From positions 2,197,613 to 2,261,612 of the forward strand of contig CP070751.1 of assembly GCA_020348445.1 (NCBI GenBank): a stretch of 64,000 nucleotides of DNA. Reading direction: 5' to 3'. The notes under the pieces were generated by a model that saw nothing but the letters and a program-made list of their open reading frames with translations, made no database searches and was not told the origin of the DNA. Made by a program: the position numbers and the translations under genes. Every line of letters begins with the position of its first letter. Within the stretch, counting starts at the first letter, position 1. Source of the stretch: Thermoplasmata archaeon (GTDB lineage: Archaea; Thermoplasmatota; Thermoplasmata; GCA-020350865). This document shows, piece by piece, positions 19,120 to 29,309 of this stretch.

Positions 19120-20124
19120 TTACCGCTTTAAAGGTATTATAAAGCCGCATTTATGACATTTTGCATCCTTTGCATAATGACTGCGAGTAGAGAATCCAAT
19201 TCTCTCTATCAGCATCTCGCCGCATTCAGGGCAGTATGTATTTTCGTAATCGCCGTGGGGTACGTTTCCGAGATAGATGAATCTAAGTCCTTCCTCCCCT
19301 GCGATCTCATAGGCCCTATTTAGGGTGGACATGGGCGTTGCTATTTGGTCGTGCATCTTGTAGTCAGGGTGAAATCTCGAAAAATGAACCGGGGTATTCT
19401 CGCCTAGATTATCCACCACCCACCTGCAGTAATCCCTTATCTCCTTTTCACTGTCATTTTTTGTTGGTATGATAAGATAGGTCAATTCCACAAGGATGTC
19501 CAGTTTCTTTGCCAAAATGCATGTATCCAAGACAGGTTGGAGTTTGGACTTGCAGACCTTTTTGTAGAAGTCGTTGTTAAAGGACTTGACATCTATGTTC
19601 ATGGCATCCAGGTAGGGACTTATCTTTTTTAGAGGCTCTGCTTCTATGAAACCGTTTGTCACATAGCATGTGTAGAGCCCTTCTTTTTTTGCCAATACAG
19701 AGGCATCGTATGTGAACTCGAACCATATCGTGGGCTCATTGTAGGTCCAAGCAATACCCTCGCATTTGTACCTTTTGGCTATGCTGATCACATCCTCTTT
19801 TTTCAGTCTCTGAAATCTCGTGCCCTCGATTTTGGCCTGGGAGATGCCGTAGTTCTGGCAGTGCTGACATTTGAAGTTGCACCCCACTGTGCCGAAAGAC
19901 AGGACATAGGACCCTGGAAAGAAGTGGAAAAGGGGCTTCTTTTCTATTGGATCGGGGGTAACTGATGTGGCAAGGCCGTATATCAAGGTGTTCAGCGTGC
20001 CTTTTTGGTTCTCCCTCACCCCGCATATTCCGCGTTTACCCTGGGATATGGTGCACCTATGGGGACATAAGGTGCACTCAATTTTGTTGTTTTCAAGCTT
20101 CTCCCAGAACATGGCCTCCTTCAT
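19120..20124 (-). CDS. amrS: AmmeMemoRadiSam-system radical SAM enzyme
   Basis: A radical SAM protein related to pyruvate formate-lyase-activating enzymes. The cluster motif is GCNFKCQHCQN (CxxxCxxC). N-terminal CTLCPHRC and GICGVRE are typical of this subfamily, as is the C-terminal zinc ribbon CPECG...CHKCG. Its usual partners AMMECR1 and Memo are absent from the window, and the family's substrate is not established. GTG 20133 is possible. ATG 20124 forms an ATGA overlap with the thiL stop and has AGGTGG just upstream, so coupled translation from 20124 is preferred. Confidence 0.88.
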   Translation of the reverse strand: MKEAMFWEKLENNKIECTLCPHRCTISQGKRGICGVRENQKGTLNTLIYGLATSVTPDPIEKKPLFHFFPGSYVLSFGTVGCNFKCQHCQNYGISQAKIEGTRFQRLKKEDVISIAKRYKCEGIAWTYNEPTIWFEFTYDASVLAKKEGLYTCYVTNGFIEAEPLKKISPYLDAMNIDVKSFNNDFYKKVCKSKLQPVLDTCILAKKLDILVELTYLIIPTKNDSEKEIRDYCRWVVDNLGENTPVHFSRFHPDYKMHDQIATPMSTLNRAYEIAGEEGLRFIYLGNVPHGDYENTYCPECGEMLIERIGFSTRSHYAKDAKCHKCGFIIPLKR

Positions 20125-21101
20125 GCTTTCCACCTGAAATGCTCATATCCCCTATATTCTAAGGTAGTAGATATTCCATCCTTTATAAGTATATTCTTAT
20201 TATCCTTTTTGACCTCGCCTATGGGTGTTAGTGTGGTTCCAATATCAGATAACACCTTCTGAGCATCTGCCACTTTGTCTTTCATCAAGGTAACTAAAAG
20301 TTCGTAATCGCCGCCCATATAAAGCACTGGTTCCTCCAAGGGAATATCCAACTTCTTGGAAATATCCTTTGCATTTGAGGATATGGGTATCTTATTAAAA
20401 TCTATATTAAATGTCACTTCATTTAAGCTGCTCAGCTGGTGAATTGAAGAGGCAAGGCCGTCGGAGATGTCCATGCAGGAAGTCACAACCTTTGTTTTCG
20501 AAAGAGCCATGCCCTCCTGGATTCTGGGATTTATTTCTAATAGATTCTTTATAACGTTTTCCTCATCGATATTATCTTTTAGGGCATGGAATGCAGCGCC
20601 AGCTTTACCCAGCTCCCCTGTCACAGCCACGATATCCCTGGGTTTGGCACCCTTTCTTTGCATGATTTCTGACTTTGGCACACTGCCAATTGCGCAGCCC
20701 GAAAGTGTAAGGCTCTTTGCCTCTTTTGTATCTCCTCCCAGGATACAGGTATCGTATTTAGAGGAGCAAGAGTCCATCCCTGATATGATGTTCCTCAGGG
20801 ATTCCTCTTCGAAATCTTTAGGCAATCCCAGAGCCACCACCATCCCCATTGGTCTTCCGCCCATGGAAGCAATATCTGAGAGATTTATTGCAACTAGGTG
20901 CCATCCAATCTGCCAGAAGGTGGCTTTTTCAGGGATGTGGGTATGCTGTGATATCATGTCAGTGGTTATCAAAAGATATCCATCACCGAACTCCACAACA
21001 GCGCAGTCATCCTTCATTTCTGCGGAGTCTATTGTCTTGAGAGCCAGAACATCACGTATTAATTCCTGAGCCTTTCTCTCCCCCAAATCCTTCAATTTCA
21101 C
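20121..21101 (-). CDS. thiL: Thiamine-monophosphate kinase
   Basis: It phosphorylates thiamine monophosphate to the diphosphate cofactor. The N-terminal DDCAVVEFGDGYLLITTDM is the Mg-ATP-binding region. INLSDIASMGGRPMG, ILGGDTKEA, MDISDGLASSIHQLS and MGGDYELLVTL complete the AIRS/ThiL pattern. The length of 326 aa is normal. The start is GTG 21101 with a GGGGGA Shine-Dalgarno 6 nt upstream. It overlaps amrS by 4 nt and lies 84 nt downstream of the ferredoxin gene, suggesting a ferredoxin-thiL-amrS operon. Confidence 0.93.
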   Translation of the reverse strand: MKLKDLGERKAQELIRDVLALKTIDSAEMKDDCAVVEFGDGYLLITTDMISQHTHIPEKATFWQIGWHLVAINLSDIASMGGRPMGMVVALGLPKDFEEESLRNIISGMDSCSSKYDTCILGGDTKEAKSLTLSGCAIGSVPKSEIMQRKGAKPRDIVAVTGELGKAGAAFHALKDNIDEENVIKNLLEINPRIQEGMALSKTKVVTSCMDISDGLASSIHQLSSLNEVTFNIDFNKIPISSNAKDISKKLDIPLEEPVLYMGGDYELLVTLMKDKVADAQKVLSDIGTTLTPIGEVKKDNKNILIKDGISTTLEYRGYEHFRWKA

Positions 21102-21185
21102 CTTGCTTCCCCCTTACTCACCACAATTTTACAGGACCCTGACGAAATGAAGGTACTTTTACAGAATCAATTTATACAGGTGGTT

Positions 21186-21383
21186 CTAGGCCTTGGCCTC
21201 TGGTATGCTCATTGCCCCAACTGGGCAGACCTTTACACACGCGCTGCAGTTGGTACACTTATTATTGTCTAGATCAAGCCAGGCCTCGTACACTGTAATG
21301 CAGTCGGCGGGACAGACTGCCACGCATCCGCCACATAGCATGCACTTGTCGTATTCAAGATCCACCATTTCTCTCCCGACCAT
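21186..21383 (-). CDS. 2[4Fe-4S] ferredoxin
   Basis: A 65-aa electron carrier with two complete cluster motifs, CMLCGGCVAVCP and CTNCSACVKVCP. Only about 11 residues precede the first cysteine motif. ATG 21383 follows a TTTTTAATAA box at leaderless distance; ATG 21368 has GGGAGAG upstream and is an alternative. As the first gene of the run with thiL and amrS, it may supply electrons to the radical SAM enzyme; this is an inference from position. Confidence 0.9.
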   Translation of the reverse strand: MVGREMVDLEYDKCMLCGGCVAVCPADCITVYEAWLDLDNNKCTNCSACVKVCPVGAMSIPEAKA

Positions 21384-21440
21384 AAATCGCTAATCTTATT
21401 AAAAAGGTTTGGTTTGGAGGAGGTTGAGGACACTATATAT

Positions 21441-23549
21441 TTACAATGGGACTTCCCACAAACAGTTGGTTTTTGCATGAACCCAGTATCCTCGTCCTCT
21501 TTCGAAATAATCAAACTCGCCTATTTGCTCCCATTTCTGGATTGATGCGTTATAGGTCCAGATCGCATCAACCTCCAAATCAATAGTGAGATTATTCAAG
21601 GCCAAGGTTCTTGTTCTATTGTTCAATGAAGGGTATCCAACAAGGTTCCAACCGGTTTTTAAGGTTATACTCTGATTTTTGGTGGGAATTATTCCTGAGC
21701 ATTGGAATAGCACCCCTCCAGGCTTAGTGACATGTATCCAAAATCCCATTGTGTGATCAATACTCTCTAAATCGTTCAAATGTGAGGGTTTTGAGATTTG
21801 GTGATGTTTCCAATGGTCTGAGTTATCCCTAACGTTATAACATTGAACGGCATCATACGAGCCATCTATTGAGCTCAGAACACTGCAAATATCCGTATCT
21901 GTTTGAATAAACGGTATCGATATCAGGTTCCAGCCCTCATAAAGCTGGACGCTATAACCTTGGCTCGTATCGATTGTGAAATTCCAGACCCAATTCGGGG
22001 GAGTTATGTTAAACCCATCATTTGTGTACGTGTGCCAATACCATTTGCCATCTGATAATAGAGGGGGTTTCCAGGATGTTGATGTTATCCAACCGCTATA
22101 ATATATAGTGCCGCTTTCCGCGTCGGGTTGGTCTGAGATTGTGAAGTTGAAATAGATTGTGTCGTTGTCTGGATCGAAAACAGTATCTACTTGTATATTA
22201 GGCTCATTCAAAGCTAATTTGGACCCGATTGGAGGAGAAATCGGGGTTGCCATTGGAGGTTCCCAATTTGACCTAGTGAAGTAGATATCCCAATCTCCTT
22301 TTCTGTCGTCCTGCCATACTATATAAGCATGGTTTCCTTTTGCGGCGATAGCGTTGGATGGCGTATATACAGCTGAAAAGCTTGGGCCAATGTTTATTTT
22401 CTGTTTAGGGTTAAATATAATACCACTATCTGTAGAATTTGTAAAATATATATCGCTAACATTTTCTTGGTTGGGAAAATCTTTATCCTCAAGCCATGTC
22501 ACAAATATTTTTCCCTCATCGCTAACTGCGATTGAAGGATGAAATTGAGCTTCATCTAGAAAATCCTCACTAACTTGTACACTAGAAGAAAAGTAATCTC
22601 CTCCATCACTAGAATTTGTAAAATATATATCCCAATCCCCATCTTTTTTATCTCGCCATACAACATAAATATTATCATTTGAATCTAACGCAATATCTGG
22701 CATTCTTTGACCTTCACTTAAGGCATCATCATCTACCTTTTTGCTTGGAGCCCAAGTATTGCCACCATCAAGAGATTTTGAGAAGTGTATTCGCGTTTCT
22801 CCACTAGGATTATCTTCCCATACCACATATATGATTCCTTTACTATCTATTGCTATTTTAGAATAATAAATAATACTCCCAAGAACATCATTTACTCTTT
22901 TGTTTTCTCCAAATGTGTTACCTCCATCCGTGGAATTGGCAAAATAAATACCACCTCTTTGATCTTCCCATGTTATCCCAATAAAACCATTACGGGCTGC
23001 AATGGAAGGAACATTCTGCCAATTATTACCAGTTTCATCGATTACTCTTTTATTAATACCGAAGGAATTCCCGCCATCAGTTGAATTTGCACAATAAATA
23101 TCTATGCTATAGGGATCTGGGGAATTACGATAGTCTTGCCATACAATAAATATGTTACCGTTACTTTCATCTAAAGCCATGGAAGGATTTGTAGCTGCAC
23201 CTATTGGAGCATTGTCTACCCGAACGTTAGTCTGAAAAGACTTTCCATTATCTGTCGATTTTGCAAAAAATATATTAGTATTATGGATTCCACTTAATCT
23301 ATTGTCTTCCCACACTACATATATTTCGTTACCATGTATCGCAATATCGGGTCTAGTTTGATTAGTAATACCAAATTTTGTATCATCTACACGAATATTA
23401 TTACCAAAGTTTTCAGCTTGAATAACTAAGGGTATAGAAATGAATGGAAGTTGTGAAATAAAAATTAATGCAGATATACTAATGATAATTATGATTCTTT
23501 GATAACAGTTTTGTCTTAGTTGCTTTAAATTGGGCATATATATCGCCAA
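21441..23549 (-). CDS. Secreted Asp-box (BNR) beta-propeller protein with type-A C-terminal module
   Basis: An N-terminal hydrophobic export signal (residues about 18-45) leads into a sialidase-like propeller with six Asp-box motifs (STDNGKSF, STDGGNSFG, STDGGNTFG, SLDGGNTWA, SSDGGDYFS and STDSGIIF) and repeated VVWxD strands. An Ig-like segment follows at about 430-530 (PPMATPISPP...WNFTIDTS). The last about 165 residues are the type-A module, with two GWNL motifs (GWNLISIPF, GWNLVGYPS) and the end LWEVPL. Catalytic sialidase residues were not identified, so binding is likelier than hydrolysis. Many N-x-S/T sequons are present. It is the first of the surface-protein genes after the housekeeping block. 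Confidence 0.8.
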   Translation of the reverse strand: MAIYMPNLKQLRQNCYQRIIIIISISALIFISQLPFISIPLVIQAENFGNNIRVDDTKFGITNQTRPDIAIHGNEIYVVWEDNRLSGIHNTNIFFAKSTDNGKSFQTNVRVDNAPIGAATNPSMALDESNGNIFIVWQDYRNSPDPYSIDIYCANSTDGGNSFGINKRVIDETGNNWQNVPSIAARNGFIGITWEDQRGGIYFANSTDGGNTFGENKRVNDVLGSIIYYSKIAIDSKGIIYVVWEDNPSGETRIHFSKSLDGGNTWAPSKKVDDDALSEGQRMPDIALDSNDNIYVVWRDKKDGDWDIYFTNSSDGGDYFSSSVQVSEDFLDEAQFHPSIAVSDEGKIFVTWLEDKDFPNQENVSDIYFTNSTDSGIIFNPKQKINIGPSFSAVYTPSNAIAAKGNHAYIVWQDDRKGDWDIYFTRSNWEPPMATPISPPIGSKLALNEPNIQVDTVFDPDNDTIYFNFTISDQPDAESGTIYYSGWITSTSWKPPLLSDGKWYWHTYTNDGFNITPPNWVWNFTIDTSQGYSVQLYEGWNLISIPFIQTDTDICSVLSSIDGSYDAVQCYNVRDNSDHWKHHQISKPSHLNDLESIDHTMGFWIHVTKPGGVLFQCSGIIPTKNQSITLKTGWNLVGYPSLNNRTRTLALNNLTIDLEVDAIWTYNASIQKWEQIGEFDYFERGRGYWVHAKTNCLWEVPL

Positions 23550-23659
23550 TAGATAGTAATATGGGATGAACTTTTCTTAAAGTTTTTGATGAATCTAAAC
23601 TCGTTTAACCCATTATCATATTCTTCATTTTATCTACAAATTAATTATTACTCGAATAG

Positions 23660-25840
23660 TTAGAATTTGCTTGTTGAAAAAGGAATGTAATCGACATAGT
23701 CTGAAACTCTATCACCGTCGTCACTTGGACCTTCTCCTGATGGTCCTTCGTCATCGTTCCACCAATTATTCTCCGCATTAATTGTATTAGTATCATCATT
23801 ATAAACCCCATACCCTGGCCCACTAGCCCCACCTCCATTATTGCATATATTGTTGTAGTTAATTACAGGGTCACTCCCGCCTCTACTAAATACACCATAA
23901 TCGGTATTATTCTCAATATCATTGTAGGTTATAGACGGATCACTATTACCTGCACAATGAATGCCTTCATCGTCATTCCATACTATCATATTATCTTTAA
24001 TACTTAGGTCATTATAACTTGTACATTTAATCCCTGCTTGACCATTCCATCCTATAACGTTTTTGTAAATTATATCATCATAGGCCATATCATCCAGATG
24101 GAGTCCATCGTGGATATTCGATGATATATTGCACTTAGAGATATTATTATTCGATGATGAATACAGGTAGAATCCGAAGTCATTTTTTGTGATAACACAC
24201 TTTGCTATTTTGTTATTTGAGGACCAAAGCCAGATACCATAATAATTACTCGATGATATAAAGCAGCTAAATATATCATTCCAACTAGATTGATATAGAA
24301 AGACACCATAATAATCGTTATTCGACAGATTGCTGTTTGTAATATTATTATTAGATGAAAAATAGAAACTAATACCATAATAGTTATTTGATACGTTACA
24401 ATTTTTAATAATGTTATTCGAGCAAAATGTTAGATAGATGCCATACTCTTGGTTTATGGAGACATGATTATCTATAAGGTTATTCCAATCAGAATAACTG
24501 AATACAATGCCCTTTTTGTTATTGGAAATGTTATTGCTTGATATTTTATTCCCATCACCTATTAGATCGATACCTGTATCACTATTTAAGGATATTGTAT
24601 TGTTTGTGATGTTATTATTTGAACCTGACCCGAGTATACCATATGTATTGTTTGAGATGGAGTTATTTATGATCTTATTCCCATTACAATAACCATCCAA
24701 AACGATACCCACACCATTATTTGAAGAAATTATATTGTTTGATATATTGTTATATAATGAATTGTAAAGATAGATTCCAGATGCCCCTGGATAGTATCCA
24801 TTATAATCATTATTTGATATATTACTGTTCACAATTGTATGATTTGGATATATATACAAAATTATTCCTAATTCGTTATCATTTGCTGTTACATTATCTA
24901 TATGCGTATAATTTGAATAAGCAACCAATACACCTTGGCCGTTTTGAGTTAAAGTCAAGTTTTCAGCTGTTATATTTGTTGAGTTAACAATGCCCACATA
25001 ACCTGCATAAAAGGGAATAGACTCGTCATCGTGCTCGTGATTCCTCCAGTAAAAGATAGGTTTATCGTTCACTGTATTCGTTGTGTCAATGTCATGGTTG
25101 AATTCAGATAAGTGATCTCCCCAAACTCCGAAGTTATAAGTGCTGTTGTCAATATTGTTATATCTCAATCGAGCATCGGAGACATCGTAGAACACGATGC
25201 CGCGTTTTGTATTGTTGTAGACGGTATTGTTCTGGATGTTCGCATATCCACCCCCAGGGTCGTTCCCATTAAAGTGCATACCTTCTTCAGTGCAGTTCTC
25301 TATGATGTTGTTCTCGATTGTTGGAGAGCCATGATTCGAATAGATCCCGTAAGTGCAGTTTCTGATCGTGCAATTTCGGATCAAAGGGGACGCTCTCTCC
25401 AACCGCACACCATAGGTAGCATATTCGATCACTGAATATCGGATTGAAGAGTAATCATAGCTCGAATCCTCGAACTCAATACCATACCAGCAACCCGGGC
25501 ATGGTGCCCCTAAATCGGAATTCCAAGAAAATAGAGCATAATTTCTTTGAGATATGCCCTGTACGATCCAAATTATTGCTCCCTCTTCTACATATATACC
25601 AAAAGAACCATTGAATAAAACATCCACACCGATTTCAATTGTTAGGTTCGCACCATTGACTACAAATACATCATCCACAACCCAATATGGACTACCTTCT
25701 ATGTCCCAAGTTGTATCACTATCGATAGGGCCGCCCACAACAGTACCAGCGCTGGCCCTTGGAGATGTTGCCACCAAAAAGGTCAAAGCAGTTATCATCA
25801 CAATATTCGCGCACACGAATAATTTGGTCAATTTCCTCAT
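23660..25840 (-). CDS. Secreted NosD-type right-handed beta-helix protein without a type-A or type-B tail
   Basis: A signal peptide (MRKLTKLFVCANIVMITALTFLVATSPRASA) is followed by about 700 residues of parallel beta-helix repeats, each turn near 22-24 residues with NNISNN or YGIYL patterns (NosD/CASH type). The end, NWWNDDEGPSG...YVDYIPFSTSKF, is the usual closing turn of such helices. It is the only beta-helix protein here that stops at the helix itself. The N-terminal third (CPGCWYGIEFEDSSYDY) differs from the others, which start with TIYVP or TIYVG. Such proteins usually bind polysaccharide or act as adhesins; no lyase residues were recognised. Confidence 0.82.
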   Translation of the reverse strand: MRKLTKLFVCANIVMITALTFLVATSPRASAGTVVGGPIDSDTTWDIEGSPYWVVDDVFVVNGANLTIEIGVDVLFNGSFGIYVEEGAIIWIVQGISQRNYALFSWNSDLGAPCPGCWYGIEFEDSSYDYSSIRYSVIEYATYGVRLERASPLIRNCTIRNCTYGIYSNHGSPTIENNIIENCTEEGMHFNGNDPGGGYANIQNNTVYNNTKRGIVFYDVSDARLRYNNIDNSTYNFGVWGDHLSEFNHDIDTTNTVNDKPIFYWRNHEHDDESIPFYAGYVGIVNSTNITAENLTLTQNGQGVLVAYSNYTHIDNVTANDNELGIILYIYPNHTIVNSNISNNDYNGYYPGASGIYLYNSLYNNISNNIISSNNGVGIVLDGYCNGNKIINNSISNNTYGILGSGSNNNITNNTISLNSDTGIDLIGDGNKISSNNISNNKKGIVFSYSDWNNLIDNHVSINQEYGIYLTFCSNNIIKNCNVSNNYYGISFYFSSNNNITNSNLSNNDYYGVFLYQSSWNDIFSCFISSSNYYGIWLWSSNNKIAKCVITKNDFGFYLYSSSNNNISKCNISSNIHDGLHLDDMAYDDIIYKNVIGWNGQAGIKCTSYNDLSIKDNMIVWNDDEGIHCAGNSDPSITYNDIENNTDYGVFSRGGSDPVINYNNICNNGGGASGPGYGVYNDDTNTINAENNWWNDDEGPSGEGPSDDGDRVSDYVDYIPFSTSKF

Positions 25841-26134
25841 ATCCTTTCCTCCTATCTTTTTGATTTAATTAAACCGAAGGCATGCGAAAATAGGGAAGAT
25901 CCACTACAATGAACCGTTTCATTCCTAAAGTGACTCTCTTCACTCTCTATAATCGCTTACCCTAAGTTGTATCTCCAAAAGCTTATTGTCTTCAAAATAT
26001 TTAAGTTTATTGTTAAATTTTTATTATAAGATAATTATTATATTTTTTTTTTAACTTTTTCTTAATATTTTTATTGAAATTATATAATTGCTGTTAGATA
26101 TTAACAATGACTTAAAATATTTTATATTTATTAT
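25841..26134 (-). promoter_or_regulatory. AT-rich spacer upstream of the beta-helix gene at 23660
   Basis: About 294 nt between two minus-strand surface genes. It contains poly-T/poly-A stretches and several TATA-like motifs (26000-26060), but no coding frame, strong dyad or copy of the array operators. Confidence 0.3.
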
Positions 26135-27829
26135 TTATAGCGGTACTTCCCAGACAACTTCAGCCTTTGCATGTATATAATAACCTCTTCCGATCTCAAA
26201 ATAATCTGATTCACTTATTTTCTCATATTTTTGTGTGGTTGAATTATAGGTCCAGATCGCATCGACATCAGATGGGAAATCGATATTGTTCAAGGCCTCG
26301 GTTCTGATTTTGTTACTAAGGGAGGGATAGCCAACCATGTTCCAACCTGGGTGTAAAGCAAAGTTCTGGTTCTCAGTCAGTCTGGTTCCATTATAGAAGA
26401 AGATCGTATCCCCAGGCTGGGTAATGTGTACCCAGAAGCCCATGGATTCATTTAACTCTAAAAGATCATTTCCATAGGATTTGCCTACCTTGTAATGCTT
26501 CCATGGATCAAATGAATCTCTTGGATCATACCATTGCACTGCATCATAATCCCCATCTATGAACTCAAGAACTTTTATTAGACTTTGGTCCTGTTGAATC
26601 AATGGTATGGAAATCAGATTCCATCCTTGCTTTAACATCATGAAGTTCTCAGATGTTGGTAACCCGAAAGGTTTAATCAGGGGATACTGGTCTTGGGAAT
26701 TGCCAATTAAGTATGGATTCTTTCCACCAGATGGAAGTCCCTGATCCACAATACCATCGTATCCTAGAATATTCTGATTCCCTCCTTTAAATTCGTCAAA
26801 AGCCCCTTCACCGGGGTCGTCGAAATCAGACCAGTAATTTCCCCCGCTTGGATAACCATTATGCCATTGATTGCCATTGTCAGTTGCGTCCGAACCCTGC
26901 CAAACGTTCTCTATTATATTATTGTGATATACTCTGTTGCCGATGCAATTCGAATCCATGAAATCGATGCCGTAATCATTATCTGATATGGTATTACCAA
27001 TGACATCGTTGTTGTTGCAATATTCGAAAAAAAGTACACCATGCTCGCCTCCAGATGCGATGTTACCGAAGATATAGTTGCCATCAGAATTATCCCAGAT
27101 AAAGATGCCGTACCACCCATAACCAGTGACGTTGTTTCCATAGATGTCGTTATTGCTGGATGAAACTAGACATATACCATCCCGGGTGTTCCCCAAAACT
27201 GCATTACATGTGATGTTATTCCAATTGGAAATATCTAATACTATACCCTCATCGCTATTTGAGTTTACTTTATTATCATAGATATAATTGTTATTTGAGG
27301 AACGGACACACATGCCATAATAGTTATTTGAAGCACTATTACCTATAATGTCGTTCCAGTTTGAAGATATGAGATAAATGCCATAAAGACCATTTGAGGA
27401 CACGATATTACCAGAAACCTTGCAATTCCCGACATTATTGAGCTCTATCCCAGAGTCTCCTGTAATGGGTCCTCCTCCAGTCATTTTAAACCCACTCACA
27501 TTTACCCAATCCGCATTTATAATAACTGCATCACCGCTCCCTCCACCATTGATAATAGTTGAATTTTTATCTTCTCCTATAAGTTTGATCATCTTATTTA
27601 CATCAACATTTTCAGTATATGTGCCATTATAAACAAAAACCGTATCACCGGGATCAGCTGCAATGATACCCTCTTGTATCGTAGATTTGTTATCAGGTCC
27701 ACTACCACCCACATAAATTGTTGCCCCTCCTGCAGGTTGTATGAGTCTAAAATTTATATTCACCATACTGAAAAAGGTTATGATAATTAATAAACAGATT
27801 ATGATAGATGAGAATCTCTTTTTCCTCAT
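26135..27829 (-). CDS. Secreted NosD beta-helix protein with type-A C-terminal module
   Basis: A signal peptide leads into TIYVGGSGPDNKSTIQEGI, the standard opening of these helices. NosD/CASH repeats follow to about residue 300, then the closing motif GYPSGGNYWSDF. The last about 165 residues are the type-A module (GWNLISIPL, GWNMVGYPS, ending VVWEVPL). The longest reading starts at ATG 27844; ATG 27829 has AGGGCGA upstream and starts MRKKRFSS. It is divergent from the RNase H-fold gene at 27999. TATA-like TTTATAAATAA lies just upstream, at 27850-27860. Confidence 0.82.
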   Translation of the reverse strand: MRKKRFSSIIICLLIIITFFSMVNINFRLIQPAGGATIYVGGSGPDNKSTIQEGIIAADPGDTVFVYNGTYTENVDVNKMIKLIGEDKNSTIINGGGSGDAVIINADWVNVSGFKMTGGGPITGDSGIELNNVGNCKVSGNIVSSNGLYGIYLISSNWNDIIGNSASNNYYGMCVRSSNNNYIYDNKVNSNSDEGIVLDISNWNNITCNAVLGNTRDGICLVSSSNNDIYGNNVTGYGWYGIFIWDNSDGNYIFGNIASGGEHGVLFFEYCNNNDVIGNTISDNDYGIDFMDSNCIGNRVYHNNIIENVWQGSDATDNGNQWHNGYPSGGNYWSDFDDPGEGAFDEFKGGNQNILGYDGIVDQGLPSGGKNPYLIGNSQDQYPLIKPFGLPTSENFMMLKQGWNLISIPLIQQDQSLIKVLEFIDGDYDAVQWYDPRDSFDPWKHYKVGKSYGNDLLELNESMGFWVHITQPGDTIFFYNGTRLTENQNFALHPGWNMVGYPSLSNKIRTEALNNIDFPSDVDAIWTYNSTTQKYEKISESDYFEIGRGYYIHAKAEVVWEVPL

Positions 27830-27998
27830 TTTGTCGCCCTTCATATAAATTATTTATAAATCTTATATAAGAGCTTTGTGTAGCAAAAATACAAATATAT
27901 TTATGAAAAATACTATCGAATTAGAGGCCATTTAACGGCTCAGTTCTATCTGGATAATTGGATAAGCTTATTTACCCCTGCTTCCTATTGCATTTTAG

Positions 27999-28751
27999 AT
28001 GAAGATAATAGGCATCCTAACCTCTGACTTCCGCATTTATTACGACCTCATCAAATGTCTCAAAAAAAGAGACTTACCCTTTGCCAGCCTCTCCTTGGAC
28101 GAGCCCATTCCCGTGAACATTGGTGTCATTATCACAACAAAGGACGAGGAGGACAAAATCGATTTTCCGCACCTTGTCTTGGCTGAACCCGACATTGAAC
28201 TCACAATCGACATTGCCCTAAGAACCATGAAAGGCAAGGAAAAATTCAGGAAATTGATGATTGGAATCGACCCTGGAAAAAGGCCTGGCTTGGCTGTAAT
28301 AGGTGATGGAGAGATACTCACTACAGCCCAAGTTTCCTCGCCAGAGAAGGTAAGTTCAGTGGTTAAGAGGGCCATAAAGTCCTACCCAGCAGAGGACATG
28401 GTCGTGAGAATCGGCCACGGGGATACGACCCACAGAAACAGGATCATAAACTCCCTCTCAAAGTTCGGCCTTAAGGTGGAAATCTCGGATGAATCAAGGA
28501 CCACCAGAATATCTGACACTCCTGATATAGACGCTGCAATTGATATCGCATTAAAAAGCGGTGTCACTGCCAAAAAATCGTACAAGGTGGAACCCACAGA
28601 AGGTGAACTTCGGGACATACAGAGAAGGAGCAGAATCGAAAGCAAGGGAAGGGTGACAATTTCCATGGCAGAGGCAAAAAAGGTGGCAAAAGGAGAGCTG
28701 ACACTAAAGGAGGCTATAAAGAGATCTGAAAAAAACACTAAATTGGAATAA
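27999..28751 (+). CDS. Conserved archaeal protein with an RNase H/RuvC-like segment
   Basis: Of 250 aa, the first about 80 are a Rossmann-like start (MKIIGILTSDFRIYYDL). Then comes MIGIDPGKRPGLAVIGDG at about 87-104, the first strand and glycine turn of an RNase H/RuvC-type fold. VVRIGHGDTTHRNRIINSL and TPDIDAAIDIAL follow, and the latter could supply late acidic residues. The C-terminus is basic (about 190-250), which suits nucleic acid binding. Nuclease activity is an inference from the fold. A GCTTATTTA box near 27963-27971 predicts an almost leaderless mRNA. Confidence 0.7.
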   Translation: MKIIGILTSDFRIYYDLIKCLKKRDLPFASLSLDEPIPVNIGVIITTKDEEDKIDFPHLVLAEPDIELTIDIALRTMKGKEKFRKLMIGIDPGKRPGLAVIGDGEILTTAQVSSPEKVSSVVKRAIKSYPAEDMVVRIGHGDTTHRNRIINSLSKFGLKVEISDESRTTRISDTPDIDAAIDIALKSGVTAKKSYKVEPTEGELRDIQRRSRIESKGRVTISMAEAKKVAKGELTLKEAIKRSEKNTKLE

Positions 28752-28810
28752 CAGGCAAAAATTTATGAATTATTTGAGGTATAATACCAGTTGAGGAGGC
28801 AAAATCTAAG

Positions 28811-29248
28811 ATGAACAGGTACCACATCTTGGCCGTCATTTTCCTTATTTGCGGCATAGCTGCAATAGGATACAGCGTGGTATCTGGTGAAGGCAGTGCG
28901 GGCGTTATAGTATTTATTCCAGTTTTTTATGGTTCAGGTTTGTTTTCTTTTCTAGGAGTACTTTGTATAATGGCCGCAATTTTCTTTGGATTCTTTGGAT
29001 TTGCCCAATCTGCTGTGGGTTCAGAGGATTTAAATGGTGAACATGAACCTCGAACATCACAACCGTATTCCCAAAATCAGCGAGCCCAACCCAGGGTCCA
29101 GAAAACCGTAAAAGGTGGGGGAGTGGTGCTCATAGGGCCCATACCAGTGGTATTTGGGTCAGATGCAAAAACCGCCATGATATTGATAATTCTGGCTATA
29201 ATTCTCATCGTTGCAGTTGCCATTCTTTTTTATTCAAGCTGGTTTTAA
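28811..29248 (+). CDS. DUF131-family archaeal membrane protein
   Basis: A 145-aa protein with two N-terminal hydrophobic segments (residues about 7-24 and 33-66), a soluble Gln/Pro-rich stretch, the family-typical GGGVVLIGPIPVVFGSDAK, and a C-terminal helix (MILIILAIILIVAVAILFY). GAGGAGG precedes ATG 28811 by 10 nt. The function is unknown. It lies between the RNase H-fold protein and biotin carboxylase, both on the same strand. Confidence 0.75.
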   Translation: MNRYHILAVIFLICGIAAIGYSVVSGEGSAGVIVFIPVFYGSGLFSFLGVLCIMAAIFFGFFGFAQSAVGSEDLNGEHEPRTSQPYSQNQRAQPRVQKTVKGGGVVLIGPIPVVFGSDAKTAMILIILAIILIVAVAILFYSSWF

Positions 29249-29309
29249 AAAGAAACCTACTTAAAGGAATGAATCCATTCCCAAACTCCTTACGTTGAGG
29301 GTGAATAAC